Source: DATJLY01 sp035604195 (GTDB lineage: Bacteria > Pseudomonadota > Alphaproteobacteria > ATCC43930 > CGMCC-115725). From it: a stretch of DNA of 20,617 nucleotides. A program made the position numbers and the translations under genes. Shown piece by piece: positions 8,612-17,351 of this stretch. The stretch is taken from contig DATNIY010000001.1 in the NCBI GenBank assembly GCA_035604195.1, positions 1 through 20,617 of the forward strand, read 5' to 3'. Positions within the stretch are counted from its first letter, which is position 1. Every line of letters starts with the position of its first letter. Under the pieces are notes generated by a model. That model did no database searches. It was given only the letters and a program-made list of their open reading frames with translations, and was not told the DNA's origin.

Positions 8612-10277
8612 TCCCGTGACCTTGGCCGTCCTCAAGGGGCGGCTCGAGCAAATCGCCGACGAGATGGACGCGACGCTATTCCGCAGCGCGTTCAATCCGA
8701 TCATCGCCGAAGCGCATGACGCTTCGCACGGGATCTACGACGCCGCGACCGGCGCGACTCTGGTTCAAGGCAAGGCGGGCCTGCCGATTTTCGTTGGCGT
8801 CATGGCCTTCGCGGTCAAGGCGGCGATCGACCAGGCCGCGCGCGACGGCGGCCTTGCCGATGGCGACGTTTACATCTTCAACAATCCCTATGAGGGCGGG
8901 ACCCATCTCTCGGATTTCAAGCTGGTGCGGCCGTTCTTCCGCGGCGGCCGGCTCTACTGCTGCCTCGCCTCGGTCGGGCATTATCACGATGTCGGCGGCA
9001 ATGTTCCCGGCAACTACAATCCGGTGGCGACCGAGTGCTATCAGGAGGCGATCCTGATCCCGCCGGTGAAGCTCTTTGCCAAAGGCGAGTTCCGCCGCGA
9101 CATTCTCGCGATCATCCAAGCGAACAGCCGTCAGCCCCTCAGCGCCTATGGCGACCTCAACGGCCAGATCAACGCGCTCGAGCTGGGCGCGCGGCGGCTT
9201 CATCAGCTCCTCGACGAAGCCGGCGACGACATTGTCGCTGCGGCCTTCGCCGAGCTTCGCCAGCGCGCGGCGCAGCAGATGCGGACCTATTTGCGCGAGC
9301 TGCCGGACGGCAGTTGGCACGCCGAGGATTGGCTCGACAATGACGGCATCGAGGATCGGCCGCTCAAGATCGCGCTCGATCTCACCATCGCGGGCGAGCA
9401 GATGACGCTCGATTTCTCGCGCTCCTCGCCGCCCTGCGCGGGGCCGGTCAATATCTCCTATTCGACCGCGGTGGCGAGCTGCTATGTCGCGCTGAAGCAT
9501 CTCTTCCGCGACGTGCCCGCCAATGCTGGCGTGCTCGATCCCATCGCCTTCGTCATTCCCGCGACGACGCTCCTCAATGTCGCCGCGCCGAAGCCGGTCG
9601 GCGGCTATACCGAGACCATCCTGCGCATCATCGACGTGGTGTTCTGCGCCTTCGCCCAAGTCGCGCCCGAACGCAGCAACGCCTGCGCCTATGGCACGAT
9701 CAATGCGCTGTCGCTCGCAGGACACCGCCGTGACGGCAGGCGCTGGGTGATGTTCTCCTTCTTCGGCGGCGGGCATGGCGGCCATCCCGAAGGTGACGGC
9801 CTCAATCACGGTAACGCGCCCATCTCCACCGCCACCATCCCGCCCGTAGAGATCCTCGAGGCGGCCTATCCCGTGATCTTCACGCAATGGGCGCTCCGGC
9901 CCGACAGCGGCGGCCCCGGCCGCCATCGCGGCGGCCTCGGCGCGATCTATGAAATCGAACTTCTCGAGCAAGAAGCCGAGGTGTTCCTGATCGGCGAACG
10001 CGGCCGCTTTCCGCCGAAAGGCGTCAACGGCGGCGAGGCCGGCGCGCTCAACCGCTTCGTCTATCAACAGGCGGATGGCGAGCATACCCCGCCGCTCGTC
10101 TCGAAGATGGTCGGGATCAGGCTCACGGCCGGACAGCGCGTGCGCATCGAATCGCCGGGCGGCGGCGGCTACGGACCGCCGGCAGAGCGCGGCCGCGACG
10201 CCATCGCCCGCGACTTGGCTCTGGGCTATGAAACGGCGGCACATGCCGCCAAGGCCTATGGCTGGAAGGGCGCATGA
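8604..10277 (+). CDS. hyuB: Hydantoinase B/oxoprolinase family protein (HyuB)
   Basis: Beta subunit of an ATP-dependent cyclic-amide hydrolase, 557 residues. The family includes N-methylhydantoinase, 5-oxoprolinase, acetone carboxylase and caprolactamase subunits. It opens MLDPVTLAVLKGRLEQIADEM, a standard HyuB start, followed by DVYIFNNPYEGGTHLSD (about 94-110), the metal-site region SVGHYHDVGG, and C-terminal ESPGGGGYG, all hallmarks of the family. The start ATG overlaps the preceding stop as ATGCTTGA, and the stop overlaps hyuA as ATGA. The partner subunit is encoded next, so a HyuAB heteromer is expected. Cyclic imides, hydantoins and lactams are all possible substrates. Confidence 0.92.
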   Translation: MLDPVTLAVLKGRLEQIADEMDATLFRSAFNPIIAEAHDASHGIYDAATGATLVQGKAGLPIFVGVMAFAVKAAIDQAARDGGLADGDVYIFNNPYEGGTHLSDFKLVRPFFRGGRLYCCLASVGHYHDVGGNVPGNYNPVATECYQEAILIPPVKLFAKGEFRRDILAIIQANSRQPLSAYGDLNGQINALELGARRLHQLLDEAGDDIVAAAFAELRQRAAQQMRTYLRELPDGSWHAEDWLDNDGIEDRPLKIALDLTIAGEQMTLDFSRSSPPCAGPVNISYSTAVASCYVALKHLFRDVPANAGVLDPIAFVIPATTLLNVAAPKPVGGYTETILRIIDVVFCAFAQVAPERSNACAYGTINALSLAGHRRDGRRWVMFSFFGGGHGGHPEGDGLNHGNAPISTATIPPVEILEAAYPVIFTQWALRPDSGGPGRHRGGLGAIYEIELLEQEAEVFLIGERGRFPPKGVNGGEAGALNRFVYQQADGEHTPPLVSKMVGIRLTAGQRVRIESPGGGGYGPPAERGRDAIARDLALGYETAAHAAKAYGWKGA

Positions 10278-12334
10278 GCGCGCCCGGCACCGTCATCGGC
10301 GTCGATGTCGGCGGCACCTTCACCGATGTCTTCTTTCTCGACGAGGCCTCCGGCGCCTGCTCGATCGCCAAGGTGCCGACCAGCCACGGCGACGAGGCGC
10401 GCGCCTTTCTCGAGGGCGTCCGCCGCGGCGCAAGCGATCCGGCCGCCATCGCCACGATCGTTCATGGCACCACTGTCGGCACCAACGCGCTCCTGCAGCG
10501 CCAGGGCGCCGCGACCGGCCTCATCACCACCGCGGGCTTCCGCGACGTGCTGGAGATGCGCCGGCGCGACCGGCCGCAGACCTGGGGATTGTGGGGCCAG
10601 TTCACGCCGGTGGTGCCGCGCGACTTCCGGCTCGAAGTGGCCGAGCGCACGCTCGCCGACGGCACCATCCGCACTGCGGTGGATACCGCGGAAGTCGAGG
10701 CCGCGGCACGGCAGCTGCTCGCGCAGGGCGCCGCGGCTCTGGCAATCGTCTTCGTCAACTCCTACGCCAATGCCGAGAACGAGCGTCGGGCGCTCGACGT
10801 CGTGCGCGCGCTCTGGCCCAACGATTATGTCAACGCGTCTTCGGAAATCCTGCCGGAAATCCGCGAGTTCGAGCGCAGCTCGACCACCGTGCTCAACGCC
10901 TATCTGCAGCCGGTGGTCGCACGCTATCTCGACCGTCTCGAAGAAGGGCTGCGGCAGAGCGGAGCCGCGGCGCAAATCCTGATCGTGCAGTCGAACGGCG
11001 GCGTCATGACGGTCGAGCGCGCGAAGCGCCTGCCGATCCGCACGGCGCTTTCCGGCCCCGCCGCCGGCGTGATCGCCGGCGCGCATATCGCGGCTTCGGC
11101 CGGCTTCCCGAACGTGATCACCTGCGACATGGGCGGCACGAGCTTCGATGTCTCGCTGATCGCCGGCGGCAAGACGGCATTGGCCGCGCAGACGAGCATC
11201 GATTTCGGCCTCGTCGTGCGCGCGCCGATGATCGAGATCACTACCATCGGCGCTGGGGGCGGCTCGCTCGCCGCGCTCGACCGCGGCGGGCTGTTGCAGA
11301 TCGGCCCGGAATCCGCCGGCGCCGATCCCGGCCCCGCCTGTTACGGGCTCGGCAACGACCGGCCGACGGTCACCGACGCCAATGTGCTTCTGGGCCGCAT
11401 CGACGCTGAGCGGCCGATCGGCGGCAGGACGGCGCTCGACATCGCCGCGGCCGAGCGCGCGATCGCGAGCCATGTGGCGAAGCCCCTGGGCCTCGCCGTG
11501 ACCGCCGCAGCCGAGGCGATCATCCGCGTCGCCAACAGCCGCATGGCCGGTGCGATCCGCCTCGTCTCGATCGAGCGCGGCCACGACCCGCGCGACTTCG
11601 TTGCCATGCCCTTCGGCGGCGGCGGCGCGCTCCACGCCGGCGCGCTGATCAAGGAGGTCGGGCTCGCCAAGGCGCTGGTGCCGCGCTTTCCCGGCGTGAC
11701 CAGCGCTCTGGGCTGCGTCATCGCCGACATGCGCCACGATTTCGTGCTGACCCTGAACCGGATGGTCGAGGCGCTCGACATTGCCACACTGCGCCAGGAA
11801 ATGCGGCGGATGGCCAGCGAAGGCTTGCGCCTACTCGAGCGTTCGGGCGTGCCCTTCACTGCCCGCGAGGTGCTGGTCGAATTCGACATGTCCTATGTCG
11901 GGCAAACCCACACGGTCGCGGTGCCGGTCGCGGTCGGGCTCGAGGATTGCGGCGAGAGCCTCGATGCCGCGGCGATCCGTGCGGCCTTCGATACGCGCTA
12001 CCGCGCCGTCTATGGAAGGCTGCTCGAAGGCATCGGCCAACGCGTGCTCAATCTTCGGCTCGCGGTGGCGGGACGCCGGCCGAAATTCGATCTCATGCTG
12101 CTCGCGCCCCGCGCCGGCGGCAGCATCGAAGCGGCGCGGCGCGGCACGCGGCGGGTCTATGCCGATGGCGGCTGGGTCGAGACGCCGGTTTACGAGCGGC
12201 TCGACCTGCCGCCGCTGAGCGCAATTCCCGGGCCGGCGGTGCTCGAGCAGCCGGACGCCACGATCTTCATCGATCCGGACTTGCAAGGTGCGGTCGATCG
12301 TTTCGGCAATTTGGTGATGAGCCGGAAGGGCTGA
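10274..12334 (+). CDS. hyuA: Hydantoinase A/oxoprolinase family protein (HyuA)
   Basis: Alpha subunit of the HyuAB-type ATP-dependent amidohydrolase, 686 residues. The actin-like phosphate loop is IGVDVGGTFTDVFF (8-21). A second family block is VHGTTVGTNALLQR (63-76), a third is CDMGGTSFDVSLIAGG, and the glycine-rich ITTIGAGGGSLA and PFGGGGALHAG segments also match. The C-terminal third is a HyuA-type domain with the sequence VEFDMSYVGQTH. In the family this subunit phosphorylates the carbonyl of the cyclic amide before ring opening. The start overlaps hyuB by 4 bases. This is the last gene of the operon; it converges on the ThDP-enzyme gene after 43 bases. Oxoprolinase fusions are about 1,290 residues, so split subunits favour a hydantoinase- or caprolactamase-like role, but this is not decisive. 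Confidence 0.93.
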   Translation: MSAPGTVIGVDVGGTFTDVFFLDEASGACSIAKVPTSHGDEARAFLEGVRRGASDPAAIATIVHGTTVGTNALLQRQGAATGLITTAGFRDVLEMRRRDRPQTWGLWGQFTPVVPRDFRLEVAERTLADGTIRTAVDTAEVEAAARQLLAQGAAALAIVFVNSYANAENERRALDVVRALWPNDYVNASSEILPEIREFERSSTTVLNAYLQPVVARYLDRLEEGLRQSGAAAQILIVQSNGGVMTVERAKRLPIRTALSGPAAGVIAGAHIAASAGFPNVITCDMGGTSFDVSLIAGGKTALAAQTSIDFGLVVRAPMIEITTIGAGGGSLAALDRGGLLQIGPESAGADPGPACYGLGNDRPTVTDANVLLGRIDAERPIGGRTALDIAAAERAIASHVAKPLGLAVTAAAEAIIRVANSRMAGAIRLVSIERGHDPRDFVAMPFGGGGALHAGALIKEVGLAKALVPRFPGVTSALGCVIADMRHDFVLTLNRMVEALDIATLRQEMRRMASEGLRLLERSGVPFTAREVLVEFDMSYVGQTHTVAVPVAVGLEDCGESLDAAAIRAAFDTRYRAVYGRLLEGIGQRVLNLRLAVAGRRPKFDLMLLAPRAGGSIEAARRGTRRVYADGGWVETPVYERLDLPPLSAIPGPAVLEQPDATIFIDPDLQGAVDRFGNLVMSRKG

Positions 12335-12365
12335 AGCGGTTTCTCGGCCGAGCGCACCCGCGGCT

Positions 12366-12390
12366 TGAGCCTCTCGCTCAGCGGCTGAGC
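12366..12390. terminator. Overlapping small inverted repeats at the convergent gene ends
   Basis: Two competing inverted repeats share the arm GCTCA: TGAGC/GCTCA at 12366-12380 and GCTCAG/CTGAGC at 12376-12390 with a CGG loop. They sit at the stop of the minus-strand ThDP-enzyme gene, just after hyuA. No T-run follows on either strand, so terminator function is uncertain. Confidence 0.2.
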
Positions 12391-14075
12391 ACCACGTTCA
12401 GGATCGAGGTCTTGCCGGCGCGCACCGCGGCGAGCCCGTTGGCGAGGGCGGTCTGGAGCTCCGTCGGGTCTTCGACTTTCTGGCCGTGGAAGCCGAAGGG
12501 CCTGCCGAGCTCCGCGTAATCGGGCCCGTCGATGCGGACGCCATGAAACAGCCCGGCGCTCGCGGCGATGCCGTCGGGATAATAGTCGAGATGGTTCTGT
12601 TGCATCGCCCGATACTTATTGTTGTTGAAGACGACGATGAGCAGCGGAAGGCCGTGGCCGCGGGATGCGCCCAAGGCCTGGATGACGGGGTTGTAGAGGA
12701 ACGAGCCGTCGCCGATCAGCACCACCACCGGCCGCTGCGGCGCCGCGAGCTTCATCCCGAGCGCAACGCCCAGCCCCTGTCCCAACCCGCCATGGACATA
12801 AAAATAACTTTGCGGCTCGCGCCACGGCAGATGGTCGACGAGCATGCTGCTGTGCATCACGGTCTCGTCAACATAGATCGCGTCGGGCGGCATGGTCGCG
12901 CGCAGGGCGCCGCTGAGCCAGAGCGGATCGATTGGGCGCTTTGTCTGCGCTGCTGCCTCGGCAGCGCGTTGTTGCTCTCTGAGCTTGTCATGGTCGCGCC
13001 GCCAGCGCTCGCGGCGTTCACCGTATTTGTCGGCGCGAATGCCGGCGGCGCGGACGGCCTCGGTCAAGCGCCGCAATGAGGTCACGACATCGCCCTCGAG
13101 ATAGAGATCGGCCTGAAGGTTCTGATAGACCATGTGTCCCTTGAGCGGGTTGCGGTCGATCGCCACCACCGTCGCCTGGCGCGGCCGATTGCTCGGCGGA
13201 TACCATGGCACGCGGCTGCTCACCGCCAGCACCAGATCGGTCTCATCGAGGAAGGCGTCGATATCGGCGCCCAAATGCAGCGGGTGGTCTTTGGGGAAAT
13301 TGGAATAGGCGCAGCCGCGTCCCTCGATGACGGGAATGGCGAGGAGATCGGCAAGCGCGACGAGCGCCGCGACCGCTTCCGGATCGCGTCCCCCCGCGGC
13401 GGTGCTGATGACCGGATTCCGCGCGCCGATCAGCAGGCCCACGATTTTCTCGATATCCGCAGCCGGCGCTTCGGTCTTGGGCGCGGGCGGCACCTTGCGT
13501 GACCGCTCCGGCGCGGTCCATTCCTGCACCATCGCCTCGACGGGCGTGTTGAGATAGGTGGGGCCCATCGGCTGGCGTTGCGCCAACTCGCCGGCGCGGA
13601 TCACGTGCTCATGGAGGGTATAGGGGCTTGCGGCTTGGCTTGCCCATTTGACGATCGGCTCCACGAGCCGCTGCGGGCCGCCGACGATGCTGAGGCTGCG
13701 ATACCATTGCGAGCCTGGATCGAAGGCGCGATTCTCGCCGAAGCTCAAGGACTCGCCCGACAGGATGAGCATCGGCACTTCCGCCAGGGTCGCAGCATGG
13801 ATGCCGACCGCGCCTTGTAGGAGGCCGGCGCCCGCATGCAGCAGCACCGCCTGCATGCGTCCGGTGATCTGGGTGTAGCCCAGCGCCATGTCGACGGCGA
13901 GAGTCTCGTGCCAGCAGTCGATGAAGTCGGGGCCGGCGCGCTTGCCGGTTTTCTGCCGCGCCAGCGCCTCCCAGACCGGCGCCCATTCGGAACCCGGCGA
14001 GGAGATGATGTGATCGACCCCGAGAGCGCGGAACCCCTCCAGGATCGCCTCGCCGCCATCGCAATAATTCTTCAC
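12378..14075 (-). CDS. Thiamine diphosphate-dependent enzyme, acetolactate synthase/benzoylformate decarboxylase-like
   Basis: A 565-residue cytoplasmic enzyme with the three-domain layout of the ThDP decarboxylase/synthase family. The N-terminal pyrimidine domain has the catalytic glutamate E57 in CWHETLAVDMALGY and HAGAGLLQGAVG. A linker domain follows around residues 180-320. The C-terminal domain has GDG (about 455) then 26 residues then NN, the cofactor and metal motif. The start chosen is GTG at 14075, preceded by AAGGAG at a 6-base spacing; the frame runs on to an ATG at 14153, but the added residues have no family match. It is divergent from the monooxygenase gene. Substrate is unknown: a 2-keto acid decarboxylase or carboligase is likely, and there is no regulatory subunit gene nearby as for true acetolactate synthase. 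Confidence 0.85.
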   Translation of the reverse strand: MKNYCDGGEAILEGFRALGVDHIISSPGSEWAPVWEALARQKTGKRAGPDFIDCWHETLAVDMALGYTQITGRMQAVLLHAGAGLLQGAVGIHAATLAEVPMLILSGESLSFGENRAFDPGSQWYRSLSIVGGPQRLVEPIVKWASQAASPYTLHEHVIRAGELAQRQPMGPTYLNTPVEAMVQEWTAPERSRKVPPAPKTEAPAADIEKIVGLLIGARNPVISTAAGGRDPEAVAALVALADLLAIPVIEGRGCAYSNFPKDHPLHLGADIDAFLDETDLVLAVSSRVPWYPPSNRPRQATVVAIDRNPLKGHMVYQNLQADLYLEGDVVTSLRRLTEAVRAAGIRADKYGERRERWRRDHDKLREQQRAAEAAAQTKRPIDPLWLSGALRATMPPDAIYVDETVMHSSMLVDHLPWREPQSYFYVHGGLGQGLGVALGMKLAAPQRPVVVLIGDGSFLYNPVIQALGASRGHGLPLLIVVFNNNKYRAMQQNHLDYYPDGIAASAGLFHGVRIDGPDYAELGRPFGFHGQKVEDPTELQTALANGLAAVRAGKTSILNVVLSR

Positions 14076-14227
14076 TGAATTCTCCTTGTCTCGGCCGTTG
14101 ATCCAGCCGCCGCCATGGTGCCGATCCTTTCCGCAAATCTCCTTCGACCGCAAGCGGTTTTGGCGCCTGGCGCGGCCGCCGCTTTGCGGCTACGCTGCCC
14201 CTCCCGTGGGCAAGGCGAGGCGGCGAC
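14076..14227. promoter_or_regulatory. Divergent regulatory gap between ThDP-enzyme and monooxygenase genes
   Basis: This 152-base gap holds the start signals of two divergent GTG-started genes. The minus-strand ribosome site AAGGAG is at 14082-14087. A perfect palindrome, ACCGC-AA-GCGGT, lies at 14147-14158 and is followed by a short T-run (14158-14161). A GCCGC-TTT-GCGGC hairpin lies at 14178-14190. Either may be an operator. Promoter boxes cannot be assigned with confidence. Confidence 0.35.
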
Positions 14228-15268
14228 GTGAAATTCGGCATCTTCTCGAACGGGCTGCGGCGCAACATGGTTGCTGCCGTCACCTATGAATCGGACCTCC
14301 AGGAGATCGTCGCGGCGGACCGCCTCGGCTTCGAGGAAGCCTGGGTCAGCGAGCATTTCGGCGGCTGGCTCCCCGATACCGTGCCGAATGCGGAGTTGCT
14401 GATTGCCAAGGCTGCCGGGCTTACCAGGCGCATCAAGCTCGGTCCCGCGGTCAGGCTCCTGCCGCTCTATCATCCCCTCGATGTCGCCGCCAGCGCCGCG
14501 ATGTGCGATCACATGCTGCGCGGGCGCTATCTCTTCGGGGTGGGCTCGGGCGTGCCCTTCGTCCGCAACATGGAGCGGCGCGGCATGACCAACGACATGC
14601 GCCACCCCATGATGATGGAGTCGATCGAGTTTATCCTCAAATCCTGGACGGCGACCGAACCGTTCGATTGGGATGGCGCCTATTGGCGCGGGACCGGCAT
14701 CAGCCTCCTGCCCAAGCCCTACCAGCAGCCCTATCCGCCGATCGCCGTGGCAACCTCGCATGAAAACGTGACGCGGCTCGCGGCGGAGCGCGGCTGGACC
14801 TTGCTGATCTCGCAATTCGCGGCGCCCGACGCGGTCCGCGAGCGCGCGGAGGCTTACGCCGCCGCGAGCCCGCAAGGACAGGGCGGACGCAGCATGATCA
14901 CCGTCGCGCGTCAGATCTACGTCACCGATTCCGTGCGCAAGGCGCGCGAGGAACTGCGCGCCGATGTCGGCGATTCGATCGAGCAGTGGAAGCGCGTCAA
15001 TCCCGAGCGCTTCGACGGCTTTCTCGGCCCCGGCGCAAGGCTCGAGGATTTCGATTACGACCGCGCCTTCGACAGCGGCTTGTTCATCGGCGGCGATCCC
15101 GACACGGTCGCGCGCCAATTGATCGAGTTCCACGAACGCTGCGGCGGCTTCGGCACGCTCCTCCTGGTCATGGGCAAAGATTGGGGATCAGCGCGCAACC
15201 GATTGCGCTCGATGCGGCTTTTCATGAGCGAAGTGGCGCCGCGGCTGGCCGCGCTCGGCGTGTCCTAA
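14228..15268 (+). CDS. Luciferase-like flavin-dependent monooxygenase (LLM class)
   Basis: A 346-residue TIM-barrel oxidoreductase of the bacterial luciferase family, which uses FMNH2 or F420 supplied by another protein. Family features are MKFGIFSNGL at the N-terminus, GFEEAWVSEHFGGW (about 36-49), the IKLGPAVRLLPLYHPLDVA stretch, LRGRYLFGVGSGVP, and DPDTVARQLIEFH near the C-terminus. The start is GTG at 14228, preceded by a GGCGAGG-type ribosome site. In this family the enzymes cleave C-S bonds or hydroxylate or epoxidise substrates; the substrate here is unknown, and no flavin reductase gene is in view. The gene is divergent from the ThDP-enzyme gene and its TAA overlaps the TAG of the convergent gene below. 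Confidence 0.9.
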   Translation: MKFGIFSNGLRRNMVAAVTYESDLQEIVAADRLGFEEAWVSEHFGGWLPDTVPNAELLIAKAAGLTRRIKLGPAVRLLPLYHPLDVAASAAMCDHMLRGRYLFGVGSGVPFVRNMERRGMTNDMRHPMMMESIEFILKSWTATEPFDWDGAYWRGTGISLLPKPYQQPYPPIAVATSHENVTRLAAERGWTLLISQFAAPDAVRERAEAYAAASPQGQGGRSMITVARQIYVTDSVRKAREELRADVGDSIEQWKRVNPERFDGFLGPGARLEDFDYDRAFDSGLFIGGDPDTVARQLIEFHERCGGFGTLLLVMGKDWGSARNRLRSMRLFMSEVAPRLAALGVS

Positions 15269-15753
15269 GCCGCGAACTCGAAGACGGTCTCGGCCTTGTC
15301 GTCGGCGAAGTTGACGAGCGACCAGCTGCGCACGATGATCGGCACATCCGTGAGCTTTTCCTGCACGATCTCGCCGGTGACGACATCGACCTTGACGACC
15401 TGGCTCTTCTCGTGTCCGACGCAGAGCATGGTTCGGTTGGGCATCAGCAGCACCGTGCCAAGATCGAGGCCGGCGCCTTGACCCATGGTCCATTGCTTGG
15501 GATCGCGCGAGACGACGAAGCGCAACCCCGGCAGAGCGAGCACGGTGCAGCCATCCATCGCCGGATCGATGAGCAGCCCGGGCTTCGCATTGTAGTCCGG
15601 ATGTCCCGGGCCGAGCACGGCGCAGCCCAGGGCTTTGCCCGCCTCGACGGTCTTGAGGCAGACATAGATCCTGCGTCGGAAGCCGAGCCGGAACGCCGTG
15701 CCCGCTGACAAATCGGCATAGACGCGGGCTGTCCCGAGTTGGTCGATCTCCAT
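15265..15753 (-). CDS. Unrecognised 162-residue conserved-looking protein
   Basis: I do not recognise the family. The most likely start is the ATG at 15753 (MEIDQLGTARVYADL), with a weak GGGAAAAAG upstream. The frame stays open to 16098, but the upstream part looks like a basic, low-information translation of the intergenic DNA. The protein is soluble, with no signal peptide or membrane span. It has alternating hydrophobic, beta-rich stretches and ends VPIIVRSWSLVNFADDKAET. It has cysteines near the middle (YVCLKT, ALGCAVLG, DGCTVLAL, MLCVGH) without a standard metal-ligand spacing. The gene lies between a monooxygenase and a Rieske oxygenase, so an accessory role in the same chemistry is possible. 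Codon pattern and a stop overlapping the convergent gene support coding. Confidence 0.6.
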   Translation of the reverse strand: MEIDQLGTARVYADLSAGTAFRLGFRRRIYVCLKTVEAGKALGCAVLGPGHPDYNAKPGLLIDPAMDGCTVLALPGLRFVVSRDPKQWTMGQGAGLDLGTVLLMPNRTMLCVGHEKSQVVKVDVVTGEIVQEKLTDVPIIVRSWSLVNFADDKAETVFEFAA

Positions 15754-16030
15754 CGCTTTTTCCCAGGGACCTGTTAACGGTGCCGTTCCGGACGGCAATC
15801 TATCGGCAAGTCGGATAAGAAATGGTTTCCTTGCCGCGGCAATGAGCCCATCCTCCCGATCGACAGCCATTGGAAATTTCCTGCCGCTCCCCGCCAAGCT
15901 CCGCGCGCTCTGAACCGGCGCGCCGTTGCGCCGTTCGAATCCCGCCGACGCTAGCGTCCTTCGCACTTGCCTCGCCGGCCCGCGTCGTGTTCGATGGCCT
16001 TGAGCCGCCATCGGCCGGAGGAAGGACTGC
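15754..16030. promoter_or_regulatory. Divergent gap with palindromic sites, upstream of the Rieske oxygenase gene
   Basis: This is the longest gap in the window (277 bases), between the minus-strand 162-residue gene and the Rieske gene. It contains AACGG-TG-CCGTT at 15776-15787, an adjacent CCGTTCCGGACGG segment, and a perfect 12-base palindrome, TTGCCGCGGCAA, at 15831-15842. These may be operators for a regulator not encoded in the window. The GGAGGAAGG ribosome site at 16017-16025 serves the gene at 16031. I see no convincing gene here. Confidence 0.35.
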
Positions 16031-17344
16031 ATGACCAGCGCCGCGCAGAACGAGCGCATGACCCGCACCGGGTCGGGCACGCCCTGCGGCGCTCTCATGC
16101 GCCTCTATTGGCAGCCGGCGGCGCTGAGCGAGGAGCTGCCGCCCGACCGCCCAGCCAAGCCGGTGCGGCTCATGGGCCAGGATTTCGTCCTGTTCCGCGA
16201 CGAGGCGGGGCGGCTCGGGCTTCTCGACCGGCATTGTCCGCATCGCGGCGCCGATCTCGCCCATGGGCGGCTCGAGGATGGCGGGTTGCGCTGCCTCTTT
16301 CACGGCTGGCTCTTCGATGTCGCGGGACAATGCCTGGAGACGCCGGCCGAGTCCGAAGGCAGCCTTTTCCACACGCGCATGCGGCAGCAGGCCTATCCGG
16401 TGGTCGAGCGCAACGGCATCATCTTCGCCTATTTGGGGCCAGGCGAACCGCCGACGTTGCCGGGTTTCGATTGCTTCGCCGCGCCCGACGCCTTCACCTT
16501 CGCCTTCAAGGGGCTGTTCGACTGCAACTGGCTGCAGGCGCTCGAGGTCGGCATCGATCCGGCGCATGCCTCCTTCCTGCACCGCTTCTTCGAAGACGAG
16601 GAACCCGGCGCGAATTACGGTCGGCAGTTTCGCGCCGCCTCGGCCGATTCCGCGCTGCCGATGACCAAAATCCTGCGCGAGTTCCCGCGCCCGCACATCG
16701 CCGTCGAGAAGACGGATTATGGGCTGCGCATCGTCGCCTTACGCAAGCTCGACGCGGCGAAGACGCATGTGCGGGTGACGAATCTGGTCTTCCCGCACGG
16801 CTTCGTCATTCCCTTGAGCGCGCAAATGACGATCACGCAATGGCACGTGCCGGTGGATGACGAAAGCTGCTATTGGTACGCGCTCTTCACCAGCTTCGAC
16901 CGGCCGGTCGACAAGGCGGAAATGCGGCGCCAGCGCCTCGCCCTCTACACGCTCCCCGATTACAAGCCGCGGGTCGGGCGCGCCACCGATTACGGCTTCG
17001 ATTCTGCGGAGCAGCGCAACCGGACCTTTACCGGCATGGGCTTCGACATCAACCTGCACGACCAATGGGCCGTCGAATCCCAGGGCCGCATCCACGACCG
17101 CACGCGCGAGAATCTCGGCCCGAGCGACACCGCCATCATCGCCTATCGCCGCATGCTGATGGCGGCACTGGCGCAGGCGGAGAAGGGCGAGCGACCGCCG
17201 ATGGTGCTCGATGCCGCCGCCGCCGAGCTGCATGGGCCCATCGCCATTGACGGCATCGGACCGAGCGGCGATTGGCAGGGCTATTTCCGCGAGGTCGATG
17301 CGCGGCGGCGGCGCGAATCCGCCTGGGCCGGCAGCGCCGGTTGA
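16031..17344 (+). CDS. Rieske 2Fe-2S ring-hydroxylating oxygenase, alpha subunit (phthalate 4,5-dioxygenase-like)
   Basis: Oxygenase component of a non-haem iron system, 437 residues. The Rieske centre is C69-P-H71 and C88-x2-H91, 16 residues apart, in RHCPHRG and CLFHGW. The mononuclear iron site is seen in EVGIDPAHASFLH (172-184), with H179 and H184 as likely ligands. The downstream block DQWAVESQGRIHDRTREN followed by LGPSDTAIIAYRRML is the phthalate-dioxygenase/vanillate-demethylase type of alpha subunit, which needs no beta subunit. The start has a strong GGAGGAAGG ribosome site 5 bases upstream. A reductase or ferredoxin gene is not in view, so the electron donor must be encoded elsewhere. 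It is followed 7 bases later by the GS-like gene, suggesting a joint role. Substrate is unknown; O- or N-demethylation or ring hydroxylation are all possible. Confidence 0.93.
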   Translation: MTSAAQNERMTRTGSGTPCGALMRLYWQPAALSEELPPDRPAKPVRLMGQDFVLFRDEAGRLGLLDRHCPHRGADLAHGRLEDGGLRCLFHGWLFDVAGQCLETPAESEGSLFHTRMRQQAYPVVERNGIIFAYLGPGEPPTLPGFDCFAAPDAFTFAFKGLFDCNWLQALEVGIDPAHASFLHRFFEDEEPGANYGRQFRAASADSALPMTKILREFPRPHIAVEKTDYGLRIVALRKLDAAKTHVRVTNLVFPHGFVIPLSAQMTITQWHVPVDDESCYWYALFTSFDRPVDKAEMRRQRLALYTLPDYKPRVGRATDYGFDSAEQRNRTFTGMGFDINLHDQWAVESQGRIHDRTRENLGPSDTAIIAYRRMLMAALAQAEKGERPPMVLDAAAAELHGPIAIDGIGPSGDWQGYFREVDARRRRESAWAGSAG

Positions 17345-17351
17345 GCAGGCG

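Noticed and set aside
8676..10244. Minus-strand frame of 522 codons opposite hyuB
   Set aside because: HyuB on the plus strand has strong family motifs; the antisense product is low-complexity.
10256..11737. Minus-strand frame of 493 codons opposite hyuA
   Set aside because: Shadow of hyuA, whose plus-strand motifs are clear.
15754..16098. Long N-terminal extension of the 162-residue protein, overlapping the Rieske gene start
   Set aside because: The extension is basic and low-information and would overlap a well-supported divergent gene.
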